Assembly (NCBI GenBank): GCA_008828725.1
Contig: MEHQ01001873.1
Location: forward strand, 136,584 to 200,583
DNA from: Saccharina japonica
Lineage: Eukaryota; Sar; Phaeophyceae; Laminariales; Laminariaceae
Reading direction: 5' to 3'
Length of the DNA stretch: 64,000 nucleotides
This document shows, piece after piece, positions 12,290-49,723 of this stretch. Every line of letters starts with the position of its first letter. Within the stretch, counting starts at the first letter, position 1. The notes under the pieces are model-generated. The model did not search any database and was not told the DNA's origin. It worked only from the letters and a program-made list of their open reading frames with translations. The translations under genes were made by a program, and so were the position numbers.

Positions 12290-14165
12290 AATGCTTGTGT
12301 AGCTAAACTCGATAATAGAAAGGAAGCAGAGACAAAACAAGTAGTGCATGGATGTGTGAAGTACGGGGGAGAAGGAATGCTTACCGTGATGGTTAAGTTA
12401 CTTAACTGGATACTGAAAACCAAGTACGCACCTGAGAGGCAAAGAGAAGGAGTAGCAACACACTTATTTCAGAAAGGAGACAAGGCTGACCCTGATAACT
12501 ATAGAAGGATAACGCTACTAACCACTGTAGGCAAAGTATTCTGTGAGCTTGTGAACGATGGAATGAGAACAATGTTAGAGGAGGAAGAAAACAACAGCGA
12601 AGGGCAGCAGGGTTTAGGCTAAACCGTAGCTGTGTAGACCATGTGTACACATTCGGTACGATGGTCCAAGGTAGGAAAGACGCGAGGCAAGCAACGTACG
12701 ATTATTTCTAGATGTACAGATGGTCTACGACACAGAATGGAAAAATGGGTCTTGGAAAAAGTTGTGGGAAATAGGGATCAGAGGGAAAATATGGAAAATA
12801 ATGAAAAATATGACGGGATGTGCGCGAAGTGCTGTGATGCTGGACGGGGAAATATCGAACCATGCGGACATTTTACAAGGAGTTGCACAGGGATGTACGC
12901 TAGCACCTAACCTATTCAAGGTACGGTATATATTGATGACATGATAGTAGCAATCGAAGCAGCAAAGGGTCGCGGTGGGGGACGATAAGGTGTCGGGGTT
13001 GATGTTTGCGGATGATTTCGTGACCATATCACAAGCACCCGAAGGACTGCAGAAACGAATAGATAAGGCACTAGAGTACACTATGAAATGGAGAGTGACG
13101 GCGAACGTAAACACGTGCGCAGCAAATTGTATGTAACGAAGATAAGAAGTGCCCGGCAACTTTCAAGTGGGAGTGGGGAGAAGACGAGTTGCCGATCGCA
13201 GACCCGTATACGTACCTTGGCGTAGAGACGTTAAAATACTGCTCTTGGGATGCACAAATACCAAACATAATGGGGAAGGGTAAAACACACGTAAATATCA
13301 AAGCGATCCTAACAGAATCGCACCTCGACACTAGAATGAAGAGAAGTATCTAATCGAGTGTGATTGTGTCAAATCTAGAATATGCAGGGGAAGTATGGGA
13401 AGGGAACCCGAGGCTCGTAAAACAGCTGGAAACAGTTAATATGACAGCAGCTAAAAAGGTACTAGGATCTCAAGTACGGCGAGTACTACAATATTAACAG
13501 CAGAGCTGGGAATGTGCCCACGTAAGAAAAATAGAGACGAGCGGAAGTTGAAATGACAGTAGTATAAAAAAAACATATGCCTAATAAGAGGTTGTGAGCC
13601 ATAGTTGATAAAGCTAGATGGGGAGCAAGAAACCAAAGGGTGAGCTGGAGTAAGGTGGGATAGCGTTGTCAAGAAAGTATGGAAGGATATAGGAGGGCAC
13701 CAAAAAGAGATGCTAGCCATAGAAAAGTTTGGGGGGTACAAGGCACAAGTAAAATAAAGGATATAAAGAAGGGAAAGGCCAGCGCTAAGAAATAAGGTGG
13801 AAGGGGAGAAACGCTTCGAGATATACGGGGGGTTAAGATAAGATATAGGAATGAAAACGTGTTTGCACGGCCCAATCGACTTCGCGAAAACGCTGAAACT
13901 ATGATTTCGTGTAGGGGACCTGGACCCGCCAGAAATAAGAAGGAGGTATACCAGTAGCCGGGAGGAGGAGGAAGTAGATGCACAGATGTGCCCTTGTGGC
14001 AAAGTAGTAGAGAGCGTAGAACTCACTTAGTGGAAGAATGTGAAATGCACAAGGAGGAACGAGATGTGTTAGAAAAATAAATGAAGAAAATAAACGAATG
14101 TGACATCGAGAAGTTTGGTACACCAGGTAGTAGCAAGAAAACTATCGCTATCTTAGGAGATAGAT
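12290..14165 (+). pseudogene. LINE (non-LTR retrotransposon) reverse transcriptase remnant
   Basis: The forward strand encodes the ordered motifs of a LINE reverse transcriptase, but broken over several frames. QKGDKADPDNYRRITLLTTV with VGK follows at 12470-12535; GFRLNRSCVDH (fingers motif) at 12611-12643; LQGVAQGCTLAPNLF at 12873-12917; and the catalytic FADDFV at 13007-13024. Near 13975-14060 a C-P-C-G ... H-L-V-E-E-C cysteine/histidine motif follows, the usual position of the LINE C-terminal zinc knuckle. In-frame stops and frameshifts (for example at 12708 and 12940) show it is dead. No endonuclease domain was found upstream. It is a 5'-truncated fossil; the clade cannot be set by eye. 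Confidence 0.87.
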
Positions 14166-14214
14166 GATGGCCACAGGCGGGGAAACAGGACGGGGATAAG
14201 ATTAGCAAAACATT

Positions 14215-14350
14215 TGTATGTTATTTGTGGAAACAACGTAATGAGCGCCCAACTGTTAGAGGCTTCTCTGTTAGGAGTAGGAACGGTGCTCCGTCTCGAA
14301 AGGGACGCGTTCTCAACGGTCAAAAACTGCCAAATGACTAAGGCGAGCAA
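14215..14350 (+). mobile_element. LINE-associated 3' segment
   Basis: The box AGGAGTAGGAACGGTGCTCC here recurs at 15255-15275 before another retroelement end, and a C run follows at 14360. It lies directly after the LINE coding remnant in the same orientation, so it is probably its 3' untranslated part. Confidence 0.55.
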
Positions 14351-14477
14351 CAAACGGGAACCCCCCCCCCCCTCCCCCCGCTTCTGTTCGTTCGTGACTA
14401 TTCGAGGGCTGTCTATTTTTTGTTTTACAACTGTGACGTTTAGTATATATCACGGCTTTGCCCCGCTCCCCCCTTCC

Positions 14478-14935
14478 AGCGTACCAGGAGGAACGGAATG
14501 TGTTAGAGGACGAGATGAGGAAAATAGACGAATGTGAGACGCGTGGTACGGGCACGGTAGAGGTAGCACTTTTTGGCTGAATCGTTTTCTGAACGATCGG
14601 GCTCCTTAACCCAAATTCGTCGGACGTTCATTTTTGTGAGGAAAAAATGCTTCAGAGTATACTTCGGTCATGAGATTTCTCATCCGGCAGCACTTTTGTT
14701 TTCCTCAAAAACCATTTTTTCGGTGAGGTATGGCGCTCCTTAAGTGAGGAGCTCAGACAAAAACATGGTGCACCTCTATCGTAGCATGCGTCGTGACATG
14801 GAGAAGAAATTCGGTTCACTGAAGTAGATAGTAGCGAGAAAACGATCTCTACCCTAGGAGATAGACGACGATCACAGGCGGCGAAACCGGAAGGGGGTAG
14901 CCATTCATTACATAGCAACATCGTTTCTATGTACT
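14478..14935 (+). pseudogene. Second LINE C-terminal fragment, split by a MITE
   Basis: The forward strand encodes YQEERNVLEDEMRKIDEC before the MITE at 14538. The reading resumes after it at 14793 (DMEKKFGSLK, then SSEKTISTLGDRR), matching the C-terminal end of the first LINE remnant at 14040-14165. Removing the MITE and one GTGA copy makes the two halves contiguous. This shows the MITE inserted into an existing LINE fragment. Confidence 0.75.
14538..14792 (+). mobile_element. Family A MITE with GTGA target duplication
   Basis: The element starts GACGCGTGGTACGG and ends TATCGTAGCATGCGTC. GTGA is present on both sides (14534-14537 and 14793-14796). It splits the second LINE fragment, which dates it as younger than that fragment. 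Confidence 0.92.
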
Positions 14936-15239
14936 AAGGACCGTCCTTATCGAGCAAGTTTGTTACTCAAAAAGTTCCAGTATTTGTTTCAAAGAAAAAC
15001 AAGAAAAACAGGAAAAAAAAACAGGAAACATTTCCAAAGTTCGGAAGTATAACAGAGGGGCAACATGTTTGGGAGGCTTCGCACTTCAATATTTGGAAAG
15101 CACAAAATGGAAAATATGGAAACACAAAAAAAATGCGCAAGAACAACACAGTGGAATTTTGGAAATTCATGGCTCCGGTAAGAATGGCCCTAATATTATG
15201 AAAAAAACGTACGTCCGTACGTAGTGATATTGAAAATGT
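14936..15239. other. A-rich stretch, nothing recognised
   Basis: It is A-rich around 14990-15150 and has no gene that I can support. Confidence 0.45.
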
Positions 15240-15395
15240 TGGACGGGCATCTCTATTAGGAGTAGGAACGGTGCTCCGTCTCAAAAGGGATTCACGGTCA
15301 ATGGTAAAATGGCCAAGCCAAGCATCAAGAGTGAGTATGTTTATGGTTATACGGCTACGGCCATGCACGACATGATGATTACACCCCCCCCCCCC
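15240..15395 (+). mobile_element. LINE-type 3' end with C-run tail
   Basis: It repeats the AGGAGTAGGAACGGTGCTCC box of 14274. It closes with a GGTTATACGGCTACGGCCAT box and a run of about 15 C at 15384, as at 11885 and 12121. There is no coding sequence left. Confidence 0.65.
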
Positions 15396-16137
15396 CCCGC
15401 CTCCATGCGGGCCTCCGGGCTTACACAATGGCCAGACCAGGCGTTCTTGTATTTTTTTCCCCCCCCAATACATGATGACTTGAACTCCCAGCTATTAATA
15501 GTACCTACTGGCTTCCTCGACGAAGGTGCGAAGCTTTTGCTGTTGTAGTGGTCCCTCTATAGCGTCGGCGGGGTAGTGCCTGTTGGGCTGCCCTCTACAA
15601 CAGTGCCTGTGAAATCGCTTGGCACATATGGGATTAACCAGTGTGCAGGGCAGTGTTCGAAGTAGGGCGGTTGCCGCTACAGAGTGCTGGTGGTATTGTT
15701 GGCTGGCGTATACCGCGGCCCGACGGTTTAGAGGGGCCCTTACTACTGCTGCAGTAGGCGGCGGGGCTACTTTTTTTCACCGTCGTAGCATTCCAGCAGT
15801 AGTAGTAGGTGTTATGTTTACTCTATTCCATTCGCGGTCTGGCAATACAGCGCTTGTTCCAATCATGCCAGCCACATATGTATACATATATCATATATAT
15901 GATGCCGCGCTTGTTCCAAGCATGCCATACACATACGATAAAAAAAGGGAAGCTACTACGCACTGTAGAATCGAAGGACTCTTAAACCTGGAAGGTTCTG
16001 TGAATCAGACCTGAAGAATACTTGGCAACATATGATACCACAATAATCATGCAAAAATAGTGCAGCCCCCCGCTTGTGATTGATTCTACTGACTCGCATA
16101 TTATTAGCCGACGGTGGTTCCTGTTATTAATCCTGCC

Positions 16138-16232
16138 ATCCCTAACAATGTGTAGCATGAAAGGGCTGCAACGGTGACCACTCAAAAACACTCCAAAATA
16201 AGAAAACCACGGAATCAAAAACTTTTCACGAC
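16138..16232 (+). mobile_element. Family I repeat fragment
   Basis: It opens with a TGCCATCC..CAATGTG box, then AGCATGA, GACCACTCAAAAACACTCC and AAACCACGGAA. The same order is found at 25325 and 35840, and inverted at 16770 and 30090. Confidence 0.6.
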
Positions 16233-16496
16233 CTATTTTATTGTAGTTGCATTCTTACAATGCAATATATAAATCTACTGATGATCATGGCGTTTTTGCT
16301 GTAGGGGGTGCACTAAATCCACACATTATTTTGTTTCACCTTCGAGGGACACATTATTATAGGTCGTAGGTTGTTCGTGGTATGAGGGGGGTGGGTGTAA
16401 TTAATTAATTTAGCGAAAAAAGGGAAAATAATATGCAAGACAAGGTCTCCGATGACAACAACCCTAGAGAATACAGGTGGGAATTCACTACGCGTA

Positions 16497-16562
16497 ATAC
16501 GGAGGAGACCATAGTAAAATAGTACCACATATTGTTAGTAAAAATTGGAAAATGTATACCTG
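16497..16562. mobile_element. Partial family C MITE
   Basis: The left end TACGGAGGAGACCATAGTAA and the internal ATATTGTTAGTAAAAATTGG box match family C. The right terminus is missing. Confidence 0.6.
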
Positions 16563-16769
16563 GTAGTGTTATACGGATTACCCTGGGCTGGGTAATCGGT
16601 CGATATGTTACCCCTCCCCATAGCTCAGTAGGGGTGACACCTTCACGTGTGTCATAGCGTTACAATACATAGGTTGTTGTGTTCACCGTTGGTTCTATTT
16701 ACTGTGTATGCTCCCCCGTAACTCCCACCCTCTACGAGCACAAGCAAACCATTTTTTTTATAAAAATTA

Positions 16770-16882
16770 GAAACAATAGCTGTGTGGTTTCCTTGGTTTC
16801 CGTGGTTTTCTGCTTTTTTTGGGAATTTTATGAGTGATCAACGCTGAAGATCATGCTGCACATTGTCGGATGGCAAATACAA
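16770..16882 (-). mobile_element. Family I repeat fragment
   Basis: On the reverse strand it carries the family I order, ending in + strand GCACATTGTCGGATGGCAAA at 16859. That 20-base box is the best conserved part of the family. Confidence 0.65.
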
Positions 16883-17435
16883 TAATAATAGCTGTGAGAT
16901 CAGGGTTTTCGTCGGATATATATGAATACTTCCTCATTTTGGCGGACCCCCCTCCGGCAATAATACATGTTTTTTGGGGGGGGAAAGCGCTACGCATAGA
17001 CCCATGTTGTATTAATAAAATGACTCCGGGCTACGTAAATAATGTAGATTGATTAAGAGGGAGAGTACGGCGGGCAGGGATGTATGAAATAAATCAATTC
17101 ATGATTTTACATGAGCTACCATTATGTAGATCCATTGATCCTGGCAAAAGAGGGGCAGAGGCGATAAAGAATGCGATAAAGAATGCGCGTCTTTAATGAC
17201 CCGGAGGCATCGGCCGAATATAGCAGTGCCATTTTCGGCCAAATATTTGCCGCGGGCCCTGACCGTCGAGGGCTGTTTGTGGCCTCTGCCCTCGTCCGCC
17301 CCTCTCTATGGATGCCGCAGTAGTACAGTTGTAGCGACCTATACTTTCCTAAGATAGAGAATGTGAGGATGATGGAATCATCGCTTGGCACAGATTGATG
17401 GGATTCACGAGTGTGGCAGTGTGCGCGGAGTAGTG

Positions 17436-17981
17436 CAGTACAGGACACCTACTATTAATAAGAAACGGGCTGATAAGAAAGCCAGGCTGAGATTTAGAGG
17501 AAAATAAGAAATTTGGGAGTCGTTGTCTTGAATTTAGTGTAGAAACCACCCTATTTCGAATAAGAAACCCAGCCTGGGACGCATGCGACGATAATAATAG
17601 AGGTAAGGCGCATACATCCAATCCGTAGTATACATGAACATACTGCTTATCAGGCAGACTGCAAGTACTCGATCGCATAAGAGGTGCACCATGTTTTTGC
17701 CTCCTAAGGGTGGTCACTTAAGGAGCGTCATACCTCACCCCAAAAAAATGATTTACTACAGTAAGTAGGAGGAAAATAAAAGGGCTGCCGGATGAGAAAT
17801 CTCATGACCGAACTATACTCTGAAACATTATATTTGTCACAAAAATGAAAAGTCCGACGAATTTGGGTTAAGGAGCCCGATCGTTCAGAAAACGATTCAG
17901 CCAAAATAAGGTATACCTCTACCGTAGCGCGCGTCCTGGACCAGATTTCCTGTTTCCATTACAGTAGGTGTCCTGTGCTGT
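17436..17981 (+). mobile_element. Family D MITE, split by a family A insertion
   Basis: The left end CAGTACAGGACACCT and the right end AGGTGTCCTGTGCTG are inverted repeats, and TAGTG lies on both outer sides (5-bp duplication). The body is interrupted at CAGCCTGG by the family A copy at 17578-17935. Intact relatives at 26341 and 26929 show the uninterrupted CAGCCTGGACCAG junction. Confidence 0.85.
17578..17935 (-). mobile_element. Family A MITE inside family D, CTGG duplication
   Basis: Terminal GACGCATGC and GCGCGTC boxes lie between two CTGG copies. It is longer than other copies because about 100 extra bases lie between its left tip and the GAGGTGCACCATG box. Confidence 0.85.
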
Positions 17982-19438
17982 AGTGCCGGTTACCGCTACG
18001 AGTAGTGACGGTATTGTTGGTTGGCGCATAATATTAATAGCACAATATGTTGAAGTAGATTGGCTTGTGACTGGCGTATGATGCCAGATAGAGGCCAAGT
18101 GCCGAACCGCGGTTAGGCTGGTTCTGTGATATGATGAGAGCTCAGCTCTGTAGAAGAAGATGGTGTTACTGGTGACCCGAGTTCCAGATTTTGATGTGAT
18201 ATTATTGATGCTCTGCTCAGGAAGAGAGGCAGATGATGAGAGTGATCGGCAGGGCGTGGTGGTGCCTTGTGGATCGATACATCCCGTTGAGCTACAAAGC
18301 AAGACCCCGAGCTACAAGCAAGACCCCGAGAACAAACAGAAACAAAAGTCATCTACATGCTGCTATATACGACGTTTGTACTCGTGGGGTTGTGGGACCC
18401 TGATTGTCAGTAAGACTTTCCCGAGGATGAAACTCTCATTTCCTGTTGATGAAACCGTCACTTTCTACGAACCGACTTCGTACTTGTATATACGACCAAC
18501 GACACAATACGTGCGAGTATGTGCTTGTATTCATATTATACGTACGTACATAGATATGTGTACGACTACTACTACTGCTGCTGTAGAGCGCATATACTGC
18601 TGCTACTACTTACTACTGCTGTCACGGCCTACTATAGATACCTATGATACGTACAGTACTTACAGTACGTGGCGGCACGTAGTGTCGACGTAATTGAACT
18701 GAGTTGCCCCTGGCATCCTACGTTTGTTACTGCTGTGTCATACTGTCGGCTACTTACTTACGTAATACGTACCAGCTACTATGTTATCTCTGTACTCAGC
18801 TATGTTACCTTAGCAGCGACATTGTCCTTCTACTGTTGCTGTTGTGGAGAAGTACAAATCACTGACACAATAGAGGGACCAGACTGACTGGTGCTATACG
18901 GTGAATGGGGGGGAGGTATGATGCCATTATTTTTATTTCCGGGTTTTAGGCCACTTGGGCGAATGGCTTCGTACCTCACCCGAAGTTGGACTTTAAATGA
19001 TTTGTTGGCACGGTGTGGCCCATATCGGATGCATACATATATATCGTAAAAAACCCCCAGAAAACATAAAAAAAAAAGCCTACGTAAGACTGAATAATCC
19101 ATTGAGGTAGTATTAATAGTATACTGTAGTTCCGCAAGAGAGTGTGGGTGTGGCTCTGTGGATGGCTGAAACAAATTGAATGGACCTAAAAGTGGCTTCT
19201 TTGCTGCAGCGTTGGTCACCAGTATCACTCTGACCCGGAATGTAAGAAACGTTTGTATATTCACATCCAATCGAAAGTATCCTTGTATTTCGTATCAACG
19301 AAGCTAACTGTTGCGCTAGCTTATAGTTTATTGGCTATGATACACCATTGGCAATGGGTTGTGTTCTCTACTACTATGTACGAATACCTTCCCCCAGCCT
19401 AGACACCAAATATACTCCACCAGCCCTCTGTAGGCAGT
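17982..19438. other. Intergenic; no gene recognised
   Basis: It holds a small duplication of an AGCAAGACCCCGAG box at 18297-18330 and TAC/GTAC-rich simple sequence at 18540-18680. Open frames are short and unsupported. Confidence 0.5.
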
Positions 19439-19767
19439 CGCCCCGGTGGTTCAGCAGATAACCACGAAGCCTGTTGAGTTGGAAGTCGAGGGTTCGAGTC
19501 TCCGCATGGAGACTTTTATTCTCGAATGACACCAACTAACTGTCGAGAGCGCACATCCTAGCGTGGGTAAGCACAATTCGACGAGAGTTGACGAGGGAAG
19601 AAAGTACTAAAATATTCTAGCGATAAAAATGCAAGGCACGTGCCGTAGTGGGGAGGGGGGAGAAGAGCCTACTCGATGACCCCGGATCTGAGTTACTGCT
19701 GCTGTAGAGGGAGAGAGAACAGGAGGGCGAAGATAACAAAATGGGATGGTAAAAAAACAAGAAAAAA
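19439..19767 (+). mobile_element. tRNA-derived SINE, full copy
   Basis: The head resembles a tRNA with RNA polymerase III boxes: an A-box-like TGGTTCAGCAG near 19451 and a B-box GGGTTCGAGTCTCC at 19491. The body contains AATTCGACGAGAGTTGACGA, GATAAAAATGCAAGGCACG and GATGACCCCGGATCTGAG. It ends in an A-rich tail. AGGCAGT occurs on both sides (19432-19438 and 19768-19774), a 7-bp target duplication. Five related copies occur in the window. It encodes no protein. Confidence 0.9.
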
Positions 19768-19774
19768 AGGCAGT

Positions 19775-20398
19775 CCAGGACGTGGAGCTGCGTTCCAAAT
19801 TTTTCCTATTATTAATAATAATTTGTGTTGCCCGTTCTATGATACCTGGCACAACATTACTGTTCTCATACGTATTGTGTGTGCAGAACAATATGTATGT
19901 GCACACGAATAGTTAACTCCTCGTCAGCAGGCAATCATTCGTTGCTGCTGATGTCATGTTTTATGTCATGTGCCGGTACATACCTGACATATGTGCTACG
20001 GCCGATTGATGTAATTAATGTTCTCCCATGACACCATGGACATGTTTATAGCGCCATTTATCCCCCGCCAAACTAAAAGGAACCAACCGCTGTGTGCCTG
20101 GCATGGACAAAACTTGTACTACACCATTAATATAACCCTACGTACGTACGGGTAGTACACGGAGAGGTAATCGCGTATAAATATGTATGTATGCCCTCCT
20201 CCCTGGTAGTTCCCTACTACGACGATTAATACTACTACTGTTGTTGGCATTGACCGGTGACCCTCGAAGGATTCCCGGGGAGTTGCTTCTTAGTTAGGCT
20301 ATATTGCTATTTTTCTGCGTAGTTATGTATGTTTATACCCCGTGCGTTCTTCAGTGTTCGGCATCGTCTATATTTTGTGTTTTCTTCACATCAAGAGA
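19775..20398. other. Nothing recognised
   Basis: Intergenic sequence with no supported gene or repeat. Confidence 0.45.
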
Positions 20399-20480
20399 GA
20401 CGTAGTGTGGCACGACAATAAATAATAGAGGTGGCACTTTTTGGCTGAAATTAATTCTGAAGGAAGCGGGGCTCCTTAAC

Positions 20481-20568
20481 CCTTCTAGGACTGGAGTCCC
20501 GTTTGGGGGACAAATTACTTAGAATTAGAGTGGTCTGTCCCCCAAATGGGACTGCAGTCCTAAAAGGG
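20481..20568. mobile_element. Family E MITE, TTAA target (piggyBac-like)
   Basis: It is an almost perfect palindrome starting CCCTTCTAGGACTGGAGTCC and ending GGACTGCAGTCCTAAAAGGG, with TTAA at both ends. TTAA duplications with a CCCT tip are typical of piggyBac-type elements. The superfamily is inference, since no transposase is present. Confidence 0.8.
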
Positions 20569-20734
20569 TTAACCCGAAATCGTCGGAATTTCATTATTCT
20601 TATAAATAGCTAATTAATACACTAGTGTTGCAATATGTTTCATTTTATACTCAGTTAGCCCATGGGATTGTTCGGCTTATTAGAGACACGTTTATTTTGC
20701 CTAGAAATCAGTGTTTAGTTGCTGTTATTTTTAC

Positions 20735-20840
20735 GGAGGAGCATAGTAAATAGGACCTACGGTACAAACAAAAACCTATATATTTACCATTTTTTACTAA
20801 CAATATTTGGTCCTATTTACTAGTGTTTACTATGCCCCCC
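20735..20840. mobile_element. Family C MITE nested in family A
   Basis: Ends ACGGAGGAGCATAGTAAATA and the inverted TTTACTATGCCCCCCCGT, with an ACAATATTTGGTCC centre. It is about 106 bp with no coding capacity. Confidence 0.82.
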
Positions 20841-20952
20841 CGTAACAGCAGCATAGAGCTCCTCAAGTGACGGGGGGTCTCAGAAAAAAAAAACAATAAA
20901 TAAATGGTGCACCTCTACCGTAGCATGTGCGTCTTATTAATTAAGGTCTTGA

Positions 20953-21041
20953 CCCTTATAGGACTGGAGTCCCGTTTTGGGGACAAATTACTAAGAATTT
21001 GAGTGGTTTGTCCCCAAAACGGGACTGCAGTCCTAAAAGGG
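20953..21041. mobile_element. Family E MITE
   Basis: It has the same palindromic structure as 20481 (CCCTTATAGGACTGGAGTCC at the left end), flanked by TTGA on both sides, a one-base variant of TTAA. Confidence 0.75.
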
Positions 21042-21215
21042 TTGAAACGTGATTCCTACCCGTCGACAGCTACCTATAGATATATCATTCCAGCTCCTCC
21101 TCCGTGGTCCACAAGCTACGAGACACCCAGATTCAAGCGCAAACAATGCATGCAGTAAGGAGATTAGACGACGGAAGGTTGCAAAATATGATGTACCAAT
21201 ACTTCGTATTGCCAT

Positions 21216-21307
21216 GAATAATATATAAAACTTACTGTACACATACTATGAATATGGTATAAAACTTACTGTACACATAATGTGAATAGTATATAAAACT
21301 TACTGTA
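21216..21307 (+). repeat. Tandem repeat, ~37 bp unit
   Basis: ATAAAACTTACTGTACACAT recurs three times with about 37 bp spacing. A further ACTGTACACA lies beyond the SINE at 21621, so the SINE landed in this tract. Confidence 0.75.
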
Positions 21308-21620
21308 ACCACGAAGCCTGTAAGCGTCAAGAAAGCGAGTTCGAGCCCCGCCGAGTGCATGCTCTTCGGCACTTTTTCTCGCAAAAACAAAATCTTGACT
21401 AGCAGAAAGCGCGAGAGCGTGAGCTAGCAAAATTCGATGAAATTCGACGAGCGTTGGGAAGGCTGAACCCTCTGCGCGATAAAAATGAAAGGCAAGAACC
21501 GTAGTGGGGGAGGAGGGAGAGGAGCCTACTTTGTGACCCCGGATCTGAGTTACGACTAGGGAGGGAGAGACGGAAGTGCGAAGATAATAAATGGGATAGA
21601 AAAAAACAAAAACAAAAAAA
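21308..21620 (+). mobile_element. tRNA-derived SINE, 5'-truncated
   Basis: It begins inside the head at ACCACGAAGCC, keeps the B-box-like GCGAGTTCGAGCCCC, the GTGACCCCGGATCTGAGTTA body box and an A-rich tail. ACTGTA flanks both sides (21302-21307 and 21621-21626). The 5' truncation with target duplication fits LINE-driven insertion. Confidence 0.87.
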
Positions 21621-21626
21621 ACTGTA

Positions 21627-22544
21627 CACAAAATATGAATACATGATGACTGCTGTCTCTATGTTCCGGGGACGAGCAGCCAAAAAACGTTCAGCAGGTG
21701 TATCGATAATAAATAAATAGTTTACTTTGTGCGACGCGGCGGCTATTTTACAATGTTATTATCGTTACGTTTCATAAATATTAACAAATAAATAATGAAA
21801 TACGAACAAGAGAGTAACACAACATTCGCTCGTTGTCACACGCATCATCATCTTCTGATCAGCCGTTCGTTGGCGTATTATTATAGTCAACGATCCGAGC
21901 TATCCAAACAAAAAGTTCGAGATCTCGAGAGCGGGCAATCTGTGACTGCAGCCGGAACACCGAATCCCGATGCCACTCCCCTCCATTCCATTCTTTTTCT
22001 CCTCGCTAGCCGGCTCGCTCGCTCACGCTCAACACTATCCACAGCTACTCGACACCCCACCCACCTGTGTCATAACCACAATCTACTACTACTGTACTAC
22101 CTGGTACTACTGCTAAAAAAGCCCTCCTTCTGCAGCATCACCTTTCTGCTAAGAAGGCAAACCCATGGAGCAACAGCAACTACTCGAGGTGATTCATGCG
22201 TGTTCAATTTGGATTGTATGTACACTCGTACAGATAGCCTATACGAAGTGCTAAACTCGACAACAAACAACAGCATTATTACTACATTTAGTAGATGCTC
22301 ATCGTCTACGGTAAATAGTAAAGTAACCCACGGGCAGAGAGCGACCCAAGGGCCACGGGCCAAGGGCGCATGCGGTGGGTTTTACTGCACCTAGCGATGC
22401 GTGAAAGCTCCGCGCTTGTGGCGAGGACTTTCGTAAGATGGCGCATCCTGTTGTCGTGTATCGCAGAGCAGAGGCGGATACAAGTGTCCAGGGAACATAC
22501 GCATGCTTTTAGATATGGTCGCCTCTTGTGCATCTCGCAGCGCA
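21627..22544. other. Upstream region of the aquaporin exons, no supported gene
   Basis: A 199-codon open frame at 21795-22394 shows no recognisable domain and a composition like non-coding DNA. The stretch could hold the promoter or 5' exons of the downstream aquaporin, but I see no start I can defend. Confidence 0.4.
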
Positions 22545-22630
22545 ACAGCAGCAGCGATAATAGCAGCAGCAGCAGCAGCAGCAGCAATAGCAGCAGCAAT
22601 AGCAGCAGCAGCAGCAGCAGCGGTAGCCGC
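22545..22630 (+). repeat. CAG/GCA trinucleotide repeat
   Basis: Mostly pure CAG units upstream of the first aquaporin exon. It opens long artificial Ser, Ala or Leu frames. It may lie in a 5' untranslated region. Confidence 0.85.
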
Positions 22631-22875
22631 GAGCAGCCCCCCCCCCCGCCCCGTATCGTCGCTTGCTGGTTACGGTTCGAGAAACAAAAAAAAACGCGCG
22701 CGGCTAACCCCCCCTCCTCCGGGCGTAAACCGTTCCACCGCGTACGTTCTCGGTGTTTTCCTCGCCCACCATTCGACGCTGCTGTGCGCAGGGAGATCCG
22801 TACAACAGGTACCTATTCGTACGTGACCCGCAGTCCTTGCCCTCCTCTACTCCACTTCCTCGCCAACACGCGCAG

Positions 22876-49000
<26,125 letters not shown>

Positions 49001-49023
49001 GTGAGGTCCATACAGCTACAGCA

Positions 49024-49320
49024 GCAGTAGTGGTCTTTCTGTAGTGCCGGTATGCGCCAGCCAATATTACCGGCACTAGTATAGCGGCAACCGGTTCTAC
49101 TTCTCCGCACACGGGCACTCTGGTTAAATCTCGTGTTCAGAGTGCTAACGTACTTGGTGGAGGGATATGTATGTAACGGTATTTGGGAGTTCCACAGAGG
49201 AAATATGCGTGACCAGTGGTTACTTGAACATCTCGTGTGTGTCGAAGCCTTTTCTCCGGTACTACAGCGGGCATCCGGCACTACGTACTCAACCGGCACT
49301 ATAGAGGGACTCCTACTGCA
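49024..49320. mobile_element. Family G inverted-repeat element
   Basis: GCAGTAGTGGTCTTTCTGTA with GTGCCGG at the left mirrors CCGGCAC with TATAGAGGGACTCCTACTGC at the right. It begins 24 bases after the aquaporin exon 5 donor. Confidence 0.7.
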
Positions 49321-49427
49321 TTCGTGTCGCCCTCTGAGAATGTATGGTACATGCTCGGGTCTGACAGAAACCAAATATCCTCCTTTACCGTAGTCTGCCC
49401 CTGGCGGTGGGGTGTGGGGGGAAGAGG

Positions 49428-49430
<3 letters not shown>

Positions 49431-49472
<42 letters not shown>
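49431..49472 (+). repeat. 42-base G homopolymer
   Basis: An uninterrupted G run preceded by G-rich sequence from 49405. It lies between the truncated aquaporin and the next gene. Confidence 0.95.
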
Positions 49473-49473
<1 letters not shown>

Positions 49474-49723
49474 CGCAATGTAAAAACAAATCAAGCAATC
49501 CGTTCACAGAATTAACAGCTCAAGCCAGTAATGAAATAGTGTCACTACAGTAAATATGATCTGTGAAACTCCCATCATCGGCCTGCTTGGCTTTTCACAA
49601 AAGGGGAGGAAACTGTGTGCTTGCCATGTTCTGCCCGCAAGCCCACGGTTTGTGTTTCGAAATCGCGAGCCAGATATTGCACCAGGAAGTTTGTCTCCCG
49701 TGGTACGGATACAAACAGTTTGG

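Larger units (their letters stand above)
15396..17435. other. Intergenic; scattered repeat fragments only
   Basis: It contains fragments of a CTATAGTGCCGG-type element (15545-15720), family I fragments and a partial family C MITE, listed separately where clear. No frame with recognisable protein content was found. Confidence 0.5.
20399..20933 (+). mobile_element. Family A MITE hosting two nested MITEs
   Basis: The family A left part (GAGGTGGCACTTTTTGGCTG) and right part (GTGCACCTCTACCGTAGCAT) are separated by a TTAA-flanked family E element (20481-20568) and a family C element (20735-20840). Without them the length would be near the family norm. Confidence 0.8.

Noticed and set aside
13451..14208. 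Reverse-strand frames up to 191 codons
   Set aside because: Antisense of the LINE remnant, which has clear RT motifs on the + strand.
16600..16700. tRNA-like segment around CATAGCTCAGTAGGGGTGAC
   Set aside because: A-box-like only; no B-box at the required distance and no cloverleaf.
21795..22394. 199-codon forward frame upstream of the aquaporin
   Set aside because: No domain, odd composition, overlapped by reverse frames; possibly 5' non-coding sequence.
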